From Parasulfuritortus cantonensis (GTDB lineage: Bacteria > Pseudomonadota > Gammaproteobacteria > Burkholderiales > Thiobacillaceae): a DNA stretch of 64,000 nucleotides. The notes under the pieces are model-generated. The model was not told where the DNA came from. It saw only the letters and a list, made by a program, of their open reading frames with translations, and did no database searches. The DNA is taken from positions 1-64,000 of the forward strand of contig NZ_SJZB01000033.1 of the NCBI RefSeq assembly GCF_004337445.1. The letters are read 5' to 3'. This document shows, in pieces, positions 43,625-51,169 of the stretch. The first letter of the stretch is position 1. Each line of letters begins with the position of its first letter. Position numbers and translations under genes: made by a program.

Positions 43625-45510
43625 ATCCGATGCGTTTGGCCAGACGGCGGGACTGGCTTTATGTCGCGGTGCTCGTGACGCTGGTCTACCTGTCCTACGG
43701 CACAGGCTTCCGCGGTGACTGGCAATTCGACGACGCCCTCAACTTGTCTGGGCTGGCCGGCGTCAGCGATTTCCCATCAGCCATGTCCTTCGTGTTGGGT
43801 GGTCTGTCCAGCGAGCTCGGTCGTCCAGTTGCCCTCGCGTCGTTCCTGGTCAACCGGTCAGACTGGCCTTGTTGTCCGGAAGGTTTTCGCCAAGTCAATA
43901 CCGTGATTCACCTAGTCAATGGTCTGCTGGTGTATCTGCTGGCTCGTCGCGTCACTGCGCTCTGGCCGCAATCGCCGGAAAGGGCGATTGGGTTGCCTTT
44001 GACCCTGACGGGCCTCTGGTTGGCGCATCCCCTGCTCGTGTCGACCAGTATGTCTGCCGTCCAGCGTATGACCAGTTTGTCCGCCAGCTTCGTTCTACTG
44101 GGACTGCTCGGTTACTTGGTAGGCCGTGAGCATCTGAAAGCAGCTAGGGTCCGGTCCGGCTATGTGTGGCTTAGTGCAAGCTTGGCCGGCGGCTCTTTGC
44201 TGGGCGTGTTGGTCAAAGAAAGTGCCGCGCTGCTGCCACTTTTTGCGGCTGTTGCCGAGCTTTTCCTCCTGCGGATCCTGCGCCCCCTCGGTCCAACACC
44301 TTACTGGCGGGCCTGGCGATGGCTATTTTTCTCGCTGCCGGCAGCGTTGCTCGTCGCCTATGCCGTCCTGCATTGGGACGGCATTGCGACCATGGGGCTA
44401 CGGCGTCCATTCGACCTGTCAGGCCGCTTGGCATCCGAAGCCGTCATACTCTGGGAATATCTGCGCCAGATACTGGTGCCCGACATCTCCACCATGGGGC
44501 CATACCACGACGATGCCGTGGTACGCACTTGGTCCGACCCATTGGTGGTCCTGGCCTTGGGGGCATGGCTGATTCTGGCCATTCTGGCTTGGCGGTTGCG
44601 CAAAGGCTGGCCCTTGGTGCCTTTTGCACTGGCGTGGTTCGCCGTCGGCCAACTGTTGGAATCGACTGTCTTCCCGCTCGAACTCTATTTCGAGCATCGC
44701 AACTATCTCGCCAGCCTGGGGCCGTTGGCGCTCGCTACGGCGCTGCTCTGGCGCCTCCCGGTGCGTTTGGTACGGCCGGTCGCGGCCGCAATCGTCGTAT
44801 TGTTCCTGCTGCTCAGTTTCCAGACGGCGCGGATATGGGGCGAACCCAACCGCGCCGCCGCCGTTTGGTTCACGGCCCATCCGGGCTCGGTACGTGCAAG
44901 CAAGGACCTTGGGGCTCGTCTGGTCGCCTCCGGGCGTTACCAAGCCGCGCTCAGGGTGCTGGAGACGACACGCGAAGTGCACCCACTCAGTGGTGACCTG
45001 GGCCTCGACTTGCTCAAGATTCACTGTGTCACCGGCGACTATGCCAGAGCTGACAGAGAATTCGCCCGTCTGACTGGGCTGGCCAGCAAACTGACAGTCG
45101 GCAATACCATGTTGGCGACCTTGCACGATGTCGTTAGACTCAACCGCGCAGGGCGCTGCGGCAGTTTCGGCCAAACGGACCTATTGGGCTTCGCGGCACA
45201 GCTTTTGGCGAATCCGCACATCGACGGCAACCGTCGGCACCGCCATATCCTGCACATTGTGATGTCTGACATCGCTCGTGGGCGCGGCGATACCGATGCA
45301 GCAATCGGCCACCTGCGGGCGGCTTTCCTGGCCTGGCCGCAGGTCGAGGTCGCGCAGATATATATCTACGACCTGATCGCGGCCGGTCGCGTCGAGGAAG
45401 CCAGGGGCCAGATCGCCGAAGTACGTGCCCTGGCCCCAGCCCACCCCTGGCTGCATCGCGCCTGGTCGATGAAACTGGATGAACTAGAGGCATTGGCAAA
45501 ATCGAAATGA
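43621..45510 (+). CDS. GT-C/TMTC-like membrane TPR glycosyltransferase 2
   Basis: A 629-aa paralogue of the preceding protein with the same architecture. The acidic pair is in WQFDDALNLSGL (Asp37-Asp38). FRQVNTVIHLVNGLLVYLLAR and ESTVFPLELYFEHRNYL (FEHRNYL from residue 357) align with gene 1. A C-terminal helical repeat region follows from about residue 430 (YQAALRVLETTREVHPLSGDLGLDLLKIH). The GTG start overlaps the first paralogue's stop, and its own stop overlaps the Dpm1-like gene (ATGA). Two such enzymes could add successive sugars or act on different proteins. Confidence 0.82.
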   Translation: MNPMRLARRRDWLYVAVLVTLVYLSYGTGFRGDWQFDDALNLSGLAGVSDFPSAMSFVLGGLSSELGRPVALASFLVNRSDWPCCPEGFRQVNTVIHLVNGLLVYLLARRVTALWPQSPERAIGLPLTLTGLWLAHPLLVSTSMSAVQRMTSLSASFVLLGLLGYLVGREHLKAARVRSGYVWLSASLAGGSLLGVLVKESAALLPLFAAVAELFLLRILRPLGPTPYWRAWRWLFFSLPAALLVAYAVLHWDGIATMGLRRPFDLSGRLASEAVILWEYLRQILVPDISTMGPYHDDAVVRTWSDPLVVLALGAWLILAILAWRLRKGWPLVPFALAWFAVGQLLESTVFPLELYFEHRNYLASLGPLALATALLWRLPVRLVRPVAAAIVVLFLLLSFQTARIWGEPNRAAAVWFTAHPGSVRASKDLGARLVASGRYQAALRVLETTREVHPLSGDLGLDLLKIHCVTGDYARADREFARLTGLASKLTVGNTMLATLHDVVRLNRAGRCGSFGQTDLLGFAAQLLANPHIDGNRRHRHILHIVMSDIARGRGDTDAAIGHLRAAFLAWPQVEVAQIYIYDLIAAGRVEEARGQIAEVRALAPAHPWLHRAWSMKLDELEALAKSK

Positions 45511-46379
45511 CGCCGTCACCCGAAAAGATCAGCATCGTCATCCCGGCCCGCAACGAGGCGGCCAGCCTGGCCGATGTTCTGGATCGCATCCGCGAGCATT
45601 GCCGGGCCGACGAGATCATCGTCGTCGACGACGCCTCCACCGACGCCACCACCGACGTGGCCGAACAACACGGCGCCCGCGTGGTCCGGCACCCCTACCG
45701 CAAGGGCAACGGCGCCGCGATCAAGACCGGCGCACGTGCCGCCACGGGCGAAATCCTGGTCTTCCTCGACGGCGACGGCCAGCACGACCCGGCCGACATC
45801 CCCCGCCTGCTCGGCCTGCTGGACCAGGGCTACGACATGGCGGTGGGCGCGCGCGGCTTCGCCTCCCAGGCCAGCGTCGGCCGCGGCCTCGCCAACACCT
45901 TCTACAACCGCCTCGCCAGCTGGATGGTGAACCACAGGGTGGCCGACCTGACCTCGGGATTCCGGGCGGTGCGGGCGGACAAGTTCGGGGAGTTCCTCTA
46001 CCTGTTGCCGAACGGCTTCTCCTACCCAACCACCTGCACCATGGCCTTCTTCCGGGCCGGCTATTCGGTCGCCTACCAGCCCATCGTGGCGGCGCGGCGC
46101 CAGGGACGCAGCCATCTGAACCCGGTCCGGGACGGCGTGCGTTTCCTTCTGATCATCTTCAAGATCGGCTCGCTGTATTCTCCGCTCAAGCTGTTTGTGC
46201 CGGTCAGCGCCCTGTTCTTTGCCCTGGCAAGCGTCTGGTATGGCCACACCTTCTACACCGCCGGCCGCTTCACGAACATGAGCGCGCTCCTGTACAGCAC
46301 CTCGCTGCTCGTCTTCCTGTTGGGTTTGATCTCCGAACAGATCACCCAGCTCTTGTACAAGGACACGGAACGTCCGTGA
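45507..46379 (+). CDS. Dpm1-like polyprenyl-phosphate sugar synthase (GT2)
   Basis: A 290-aa family 2 glycosyltransferase resembling dolichol-phosphate mannose synthase. It should move a hexose from a nucleotide sugar to undecaprenyl phosphate on the cytoplasmic face. The GT-A core shows SIVIPARNEAASL, IIVVDDASTDAT, GNGAAIKTGARAATGEILVFLDGDGQHDP and the VADLTSGFRAVR acceptor motif. Two C-terminal membrane helices (about 232-253 and 264-285) anchor it. It overlaps the second GT-C gene by 4 bp. GT-C enzymes use exactly this type of lipid-phosphate donor, so it is the likely supplier for the two upstream transferases. Confidence 0.88.
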   Translation: MTPSPEKISIVIPARNEAASLADVLDRIREHCRADEIIVVDDASTDATTDVAEQHGARVVRHPYRKGNGAAIKTGARAATGEILVFLDGDGQHDPADIPRLLGLLDQGYDMAVGARGFASQASVGRGLANTFYNRLASWMVNHRVADLTSGFRAVRADKFGEFLYLLPNGFSYPTTCTMAFFRAGYSVAYQPIVAARRQGRSHLNPVRDGVRFLLIIFKIGSLYSPLKLFVPVSALFFALASVWYGHTFYTAGRFTNMSALLYSTSLLVFLLGLISEQITQLLYKDTERP

Positions 46380-47518
46380 TGCTGCACTTCGTCATCGGCA
46401 CCAAGGCGCAGTTCATCAAGATGGCGCCGCTGATGTGGATGCTGGAACGCGACCGGCGTCCCTACCATCTGGTCGACCTGTCGCAGCACGGCGCCCTGAC
46501 CGGCACGATCCTGGACGATTTCGGCCTCGCGCCGCGGACCACGCGCTATGGTGCCGCCGACACGCTGGTCCATACCTACGGCAAAGCGGCCTCATGGAGC
46601 CTCGGCCTGCTCGGCCAGACCGTGGCCCGGCGCGACCAGGTGCTCAAACGATGGTTCATAGATACGCCCGGCCATGCCCTGGTGCATGGCGACACCGCAT
46701 CCACCTTGCTGGGTGCCTGGCTGTCGCGCCGCGCCGGGTTGCCGATCACATTGGTCGAAGCGGGGCTCACCAGTGGCAGGCTGCTCAGCCCTTTCCCCGA
46801 GGAGGCCATTCGACGGACGGTGCAGCGCATGGCGACGCACTGCTTCTGCCCCGGCCCGAAAGAGGCAGCGCACCTGTCCAGCCTCGGCCTGAAGACCCGC
46901 ATCCACGACACCGGCTACAACACCGGCCACGATGCCTTGTCTCTGGCCCTGCAAAGGACGGCCCGCGTACGCTTCGAGCAACCCTACGCGGTGGCCACCC
47001 TGCACCGCCTGGAAACCCTGTCCAGCCGTGCCGCCTTGACCCGGGCCGTGGAGCATATCCGTTCGCTGTGCGGCGCCCTTGGCCGCATGCATTTCTTCAT
47101 GCACATGCCGACCCTCAACGCATTGCGCCGTGAAAACCTGCTCGCCCGACTCGAGACCACGCCGCACCTGAGTGTGCACGCCCTGCTCCCTTACCTGGAC
47201 TTCGCACACGTGCTGGCCAACGCCCGCTGCATAGTCACCGATGGCGGCTCCATTCAGGAGGAGGCTGCCAGTCTAGGCAAACCTTGCCTGGTGCTGCGCA
47301 GCGTCACCGAGCGCGATGCCGGCTTCGGGGTCACGGCCCGCCTTACCAGCTGGAATACCGCCGACGACGTCGCATTCCTGGCCAGCCAGCAAGCGGAGAC
47401 GGCCCCTTTGGCCGACCATGGCCTCGGCGCATCGCAACAGGTGCTGGACGTGCTGCTTGCTGACCCTGCCGCCGGCCAGGACGGCCAGGACCGTCATTCT
47501 CGCGCAGGACAGCCCTGA
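46379..47518 (+). CDS. UDP-GlcNAc 2-epimerase-like protein
   Basis: A 379-aa WecB/MnaA-family protein that would convert UDP-GlcNAc to UDP-ManNAc. Conserved features include IKMAPL near the start, VHGDTASTLLGA, LVEAGLTSGRLLSPFPEEAIRR with both catalytic Glu positions, ATLHRLET with the active-site His and TDGGSIQEEAASLGKPCLVLRSVTER. The usual GTRPEAIK is altered to GTKAQFIK, losing the conserved Arg, so substrate preference may differ. ATG at 46379 or GTG at 46376 overlaps the preceding stop. It converges with the glycerophosphotransferase gene, overlapping by 25 bp, and could serve either cluster. Confidence 0.85.
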   Translation: MLHFVIGTKAQFIKMAPLMWMLERDRRPYHLVDLSQHGALTGTILDDFGLAPRTTRYGAADTLVHTYGKAASWSLGLLGQTVARRDQVLKRWFIDTPGHALVHGDTASTLLGAWLSRRAGLPITLVEAGLTSGRLLSPFPEEAIRRTVQRMATHCFCPGPKEAAHLSSLGLKTRIHDTGYNTGHDALSLALQRTARVRFEQPYAVATLHRLETLSSRAALTRAVEHIRSLCGALGRMHFFMHMPTLNALRRENLLARLETTPHLSVHALLPYLDFAHVLANARCIVTDGGSIQEEAASLGKPCLVLRSVTERDAGFGVTARLTSWNTADDVAFLASQQAETAPLADHGLGASQQVLDVLLADPAAGQDGQDRHSRAGQP

Positions 47519-48672
47519 GCCAGGTTCAGCAAGCGTATATAGCAACGTTCCGCCGCTTGGCCATCCGCCATGTCGCCATAGATCTGCTGCCTGACTCGCC
47601 GGTACGTGGCGCCATGCTGCCTGCGATAGGCCTCGGGATCGCCCAGACAATGGCCGAGCGTCGAAAACATCGTGTCCATGTCACCGACCACCTGGCCGAA
47701 GCGATAGGAGGCATCCAGTGACAGGCCTTTCCGGAACGGCGGCGGCACGTCCAGAAACAATGTCGGCCGGTCGAGCAGGAGGTAGTCAAAAGCGATGGAC
47801 GACCAGTCGCAGATCAGGCAATCGCTGACCAGAAGGATTTCCTCGGCATCCGGATAATCCTCGTAGGGCCGGTGCAGGACACGTTCCCAGACTTTCTCTG
47901 ATCCGGACCGGGTGTTGAGATGCTTGCGCAGGACACAAACTGCCCCATGCTCCAGGCAGAAGGCATTCAGCCGCGCCAGGAAGGCGTCCTCCTCGACCCC
48001 GAACGGGAAGATGCTCCGGTTTGCATCGTCCTGTTGCCAGGTCGGGGCGAACAGGACGATCTTCATGCCAGGATCCGCAATGCCGAGCTTCTCCAGCACC
48101 CGCCCGCGCCCGACGCCGCCGTCGACCAGTCCATCGGTACGCGCGTAGCCGGTCACCTTCACCACTTCGGGCCGGAACCCGAAACGCCCGATATACAGCT
48201 TCCTCAGGAGTTCCGACGCCACCCACACTTCGTCATAACGTTGTTGGACCCGGAAATCGTCGCGGTCGAACCCCTTGAACGGAATGCCGTGCCACACGTC
48301 GACAAACTTCAGGTCACTGAATTTGAGCAGCAGGATCAACGCATGCAGGCCATGGTCGCTGACCAGCGCATAGGCGCCAGCCAGGCGGAACATGTGCAGC
48401 GGGTTCAAGCCCAGCAGGACGGGATGCCCCGCCTTCTTCAACGCGCGGTAATACACGGGATCCATGGTCAGGAAAAACAGACGCGGCCCCCCGGCCACCG
48501 TCGCCGCATGCGCCAGGATGGCCTTCAGGTTGCCATTGAGCTTGTGGCCATAGAGGATTACCGCGTCGCGCCCGCCGCGCCGGAACCACCTGGCGACCAG
48601 GACGAGGGCGGCGTTGACCGTAAACGCAGCCAGATATAACCAGTGCAGCGGATTAGATTTATCGATTTTCAA
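47494..48672 (-). CDS. CDP-glycerol glycerophosphotransferase (TagF/TagB type) 1
   Basis: A 392-aa enzyme predicted to transfer glycerol-phosphate from CDP-glycerol to a growing surface polymer. An N-terminal hydrophobic segment (WLYLAAFTVNAALVLVARWF) could attach it to the membrane. Family motifs are DVWHGIPFKGFDRDDF, VTGYARTDGLVD, VLFAPTWQQDD, LRKHLN and SDCLICDWSSIAFDYLLLDRPTLFLD, which include the catalytic His pair region. It is the last gene of the minus-strand polymer cluster and overlaps the convergent epimerase gene at their 3' ends. Confidence 0.9.
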   Translation of the reverse strand: MKIDKSNPLHWLYLAAFTVNAALVLVARWFRRGGRDAVILYGHKLNGNLKAILAHAATVAGGPRLFFLTMDPVYYRALKKAGHPVLLGLNPLHMFRLAGAYALVSDHGLHALILLLKFSDLKFVDVWHGIPFKGFDRDDFRVQQRYDEVWVASELLRKLYIGRFGFRPEVVKVTGYARTDGLVDGGVGRGRVLEKLGIADPGMKIVLFAPTWQQDDANRSIFPFGVEEDAFLARLNAFCLEHGAVCVLRKHLNTRSGSEKVWERVLHRPYEDYPDAEEILLVSDCLICDWSSIAFDYLLLDRPTLFLDVPPPFRKGLSLDASYRFGQVVGDMDTMFSTLGHCLGDPEAYRRQHGATYRRVRQQIYGDMADGQAAERCYIRLLNLAQGCPARE

Positions 48673-48727
48673 AGGCAGTGCTCATTGCAGGCCGGACGCG
48701 GGGGCGACAATACGCTCGGGGGCTTCA

Positions 48728-49471
48728 TCAAGACGTGGCCGCCTTGTCTGGCCTAGCCTTGATCGCGAGGCGCCGTTGAAAATATTTCCCGACTATCGGC
48801 AGATAGCCAAAAGCCAATTCAATCGGCTTGACGTACCACATCGACGAGCAGCGCCAGCCTGCGCTGGTGACCACCCAGCCCGTCTCTCGGAGCACGTCCA
48901 GCAGCTGGGCCATGGTCTTGACATTGATATGCCCGGAGGGATTTTTCAGCAGGATGTTATGGTGCTTGAGAATCTCGAAGACATGGGACCTCGCGGGCGT
49001 GTATATGAACAATTCGATGTCGTCGAATTGACGCCGGATATTCCTGAGAATCGCAAGCAACACCCTGTCTGGAATATGCTCGGTAAAGTCTGGCATGAGA
49101 ATCTTCGTCAGGCCCGGATCGAACCGCATCGTTGTCAGATCGCCGAGAACGAACTGACACCGCTCCTTCAGCCCCGGGAAATACCTATCGCGCATGGCCG
49201 ATGAAATGCGCACGGCCTCTGCATCGAAGTCGACCCCCAAGGTACGGCAATTCCCACGCCGCGACAGGTCGACACATGTCTTGCCGCTGGAAGAGCCGCA
49301 CTCCAATATAAAATCGTCCGGCGCCGGCGCCATCCAATCGAATAGGAACGCCTGCTTGTCGGAGGAATGGCGTGACCCGGATATATAGGCGGCGAATGCC
49401 GCTTCATGATTGTTATGGAAGAGCGCATGCAGCTCTTCGTCGGTATAGTCGTCAGGGCCTGGTGCATTCAT
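48728..49471 (-). CDS. SAM-dependent methyltransferase in polymer cluster
   Basis: A 247-aa class I methyltransferase. The SAM-binding loop is ILECGSSSGKTCVDLSRRG, with the acidic GVDFDAEAV strand end and a FVLGDLTTMRFDPGLTKILMPDFTEHI motif IV region. The C-terminal half (KNPSGHINVKTMAQLLDVLRETGW) suits a sugar or lipid substrate. Position between two glycerophosphate-polymer genes suggests it methylates the polymer or its terminal residue; this is inferred from context. Confidence 0.8.
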   Translation of the reverse strand: MNAPGPDDYTDEELHALFHNNHEAAFAAYISGSRHSSDKQAFLFDWMAPAPDDFILECGSSSGKTCVDLSRRGNCRTLGVDFDAEAVRISSAMRDRYFPGLKERCQFVLGDLTTMRFDPGLTKILMPDFTEHIPDRVLLAILRNIRRQFDDIELFIYTPARSHVFEILKHHNILLKNPSGHINVKTMAQLLDVLRETGWVVTSAGWRCSSMWYVKPIELAFGYLPIVGKYFQRRLAIKARPDKAATS

Positions 49472-49516
49472 AAATGAAGCGCCTCTCGGGTATGGGCCGC
49501 AAGGTGGCCGCCATCA

Positions 49517-49906
49517 TCAACGCCTGACCCGCTCGATGACGGCCGTGGTTGAGATCGAGGGCGTGCGCGGCAGGTAGATCACCTCGCACAGGCGGCGGAA
49601 TTCATCGAAACGCCCGGCCCAGTCATCGCCCATCACCAGCAGGTCTGCCTGGTAGCGCTGTATGTATTCGCCCTTGAGCGCCAGGGATTCCTCGTAGAAG
49701 GCCTCATCCACGCAGGCCAGTCCCAGGACGATCTCGCGCCGCTCATCCTGCGGGTAGATCGGCGCACGCCCCTTCTTGTCGATGTTCATCGCGTCGGTCG
49801 AGACACCGACGATCAGGTAGTCGCCCAATGCCCGCGCCCGCTCCAGGATGCGGAGATGGCCGACGTGGAACACGTCGAAGGTACCGAAGGTGATAACGCG
49901 CTTCAT
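49517..49906 (-). CDS. tagD: Glycerol-3-phosphate cytidylyltransferase
   Basis: A 129-aa enzyme that makes CDP-glycerol from CTP and glycerol-3-phosphate. It starts VITFGTFDVFHVGHLRILERA, with the nucleotidyltransferase HxGH motif, and continues NIDKKGRAPIYPQDERREIV and the CTP-site RTPSISTTAVI. Length and motifs match TagD/GCT, although FAD-synthetase-like relatives using other substrates exist. Two CDP-glycerol-using transferases flank it, which strongly supports the assignment. ATG at 49906 gives the normal N-terminus. Confidence 0.92.
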   Translation of the reverse strand: MKRVITFGTFDVFHVGHLRILERARALGDYLIVGVSTDAMNIDKKGRAPIYPQDERREIVLGLACVDEAFYEESLALKGEYIQRYQADLLVMGDDWAGRFDEFRRLCEVIYLPRTPSISTTAVIERVRR

Positions 49907-49929
49907 GCTTGACCTCTCAGTAAACAAGG

Positions 49930-51123
49930 CTAGCGCACATGGCCGCACGCCCATTCATAGACGCGCCGGCTGGATTCGTTGTCGATGTAACGGTTGAATC
50001 TGTTCGCCAACGCCCGGTAGCGCGCGATGTAATCCGGCGATGCGCCCTGCTCGCGGAATTCCCGTATGAGCTGGATAACATCATCCCAGGACCTGACCGC
50101 AGGCGTCAGGCTGATCTCCTCGTACTCGAAATAGAGGTCGCGGTTCCGGCGCTTGTAGTCCTCAAGATCGAAGGGAGCATGGATGATCGGCTTCCCGGTG
50201 ATCGCGAAATCGAAAAAGATGCTGGAATAGTCGGTAATCAATAGATCGTACGTGTTAAGCAACCCGTAGATATCTTCGGTGGTGTCGAAATTGATCGTCC
50301 GCGAGTGAAGAATGCGTTCAATCATCCCAGGATCTGGCATGTTGGTCGGATGCAGGCGCAACGTCATCGTAATGCCCATCGCCAGGAACTCCCGGTCGAG
50401 TCGCTCCACATCGAACCCGGTCTCCGAGAGAAACCGTCCTGTCCACACCGAGCTCTCGGTGGTCTGGAATTCGCCCCGGAACGTCGGCATGTAGATACAA
50501 CGTGTCACCGGCGGCCTGGAATCGGCGATATCGCCGGGCACCAACACATCGTTGCGCGGGTACCCAGTCACGACGACATGTTCTGTACGAAAAGCTTCCT
50601 TGAGGTGATCAATACTCGCATCCGACGCGGCCGGGACGAAGTCATAGCCCGTGTCGGATTTCCATGGAAACAGGACGTGCAATAACCTTCGGCCTGTGGA
50701 GACACCGACCTTGCGGTCCCCCGCCTTGACGCCATAGCGTATCTTCTTCAGTGGTGTGCCGTGCCAGAGTTGGTACCGCTGTGTCCGACCGGAGATGGCC
50801 GGCCCCAGCATGTCCTTGTCTATATCGTGCGTAAAGAAAACCTTGCCAGCGCGCATTTGCCACCAGAGTCCCTGCAAACTAGCGCAATAACAAGCCTCAT
50901 ACCCCTGCCTGCGCAACCGCCTGACTAACGCCGGCGACCAAGCCACCCAGACACATTTTTTTTCGCCAGCCGCCTGAGCATAAAGGAAAAGCCGCATGGG
51001 ATTATCTGTGAAACGCACTCCCATCCATGCTCCGAACACCCAAACGTCCTTGGATTTCGGCACTAGACAACCGCATAGGTACAACAGGTGTGCCGTACTC
51101 GACAGCAAAGTGCGGACGTTCAC
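49930..51123 (-). CDS. CDP-glycerol glycerophosphotransferase (TagF/TagB type) 2
   Basis: A 397-aa second member of the glycerophosphotransferase family. Motifs include DVWVFGAWMGVRFTDN near the start, YQLWHGTPLKKIRYG with the conserved His, VVTGYPRNDVL, CIYMPTFRGEF, LRLHPTN and DLLITDYSSIFFDFAITGKPIIH. The GTG at 51123 with GGGGA upstream is preferred because it clears the preceding gene's stop; an ATG at 51228 would overlap that gene by 59 bp and adds an unrelated segment. One of the two enzymes may prime the chain and the other extend it, as TagB and TagF do. Confidence 0.9.
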   Translation of the reverse strand: MNVRTLLSSTAHLLYLCGCLVPKSKDVWVFGAWMGVRFTDNPMRLFLYAQAAGEKKCVWVAWSPALVRRLRRQGYEACYCASLQGLWWQMRAGKVFFTHDIDKDMLGPAISGRTQRYQLWHGTPLKKIRYGVKAGDRKVGVSTGRRLLHVLFPWKSDTGYDFVPAASDASIDHLKEAFRTEHVVVTGYPRNDVLVPGDIADSRPPVTRCIYMPTFRGEFQTTESSVWTGRFLSETGFDVERLDREFLAMGITMTLRLHPTNMPDPGMIERILHSRTINFDTTEDIYGLLNTYDLLITDYSSIFFDFAITGKPIIHAPFDLEDYKRRNRDLYFEYEEISLTPAVRSWDDVIQLIREFREQGASPDYIARYRALANRFNRYIDNESSRRVYEWACGHVR

Positions 51124-51169
51124 AGTTGGTCCCCAATCAAGAAGTGAAGAGCCTTTATCGAGGGGAGCA

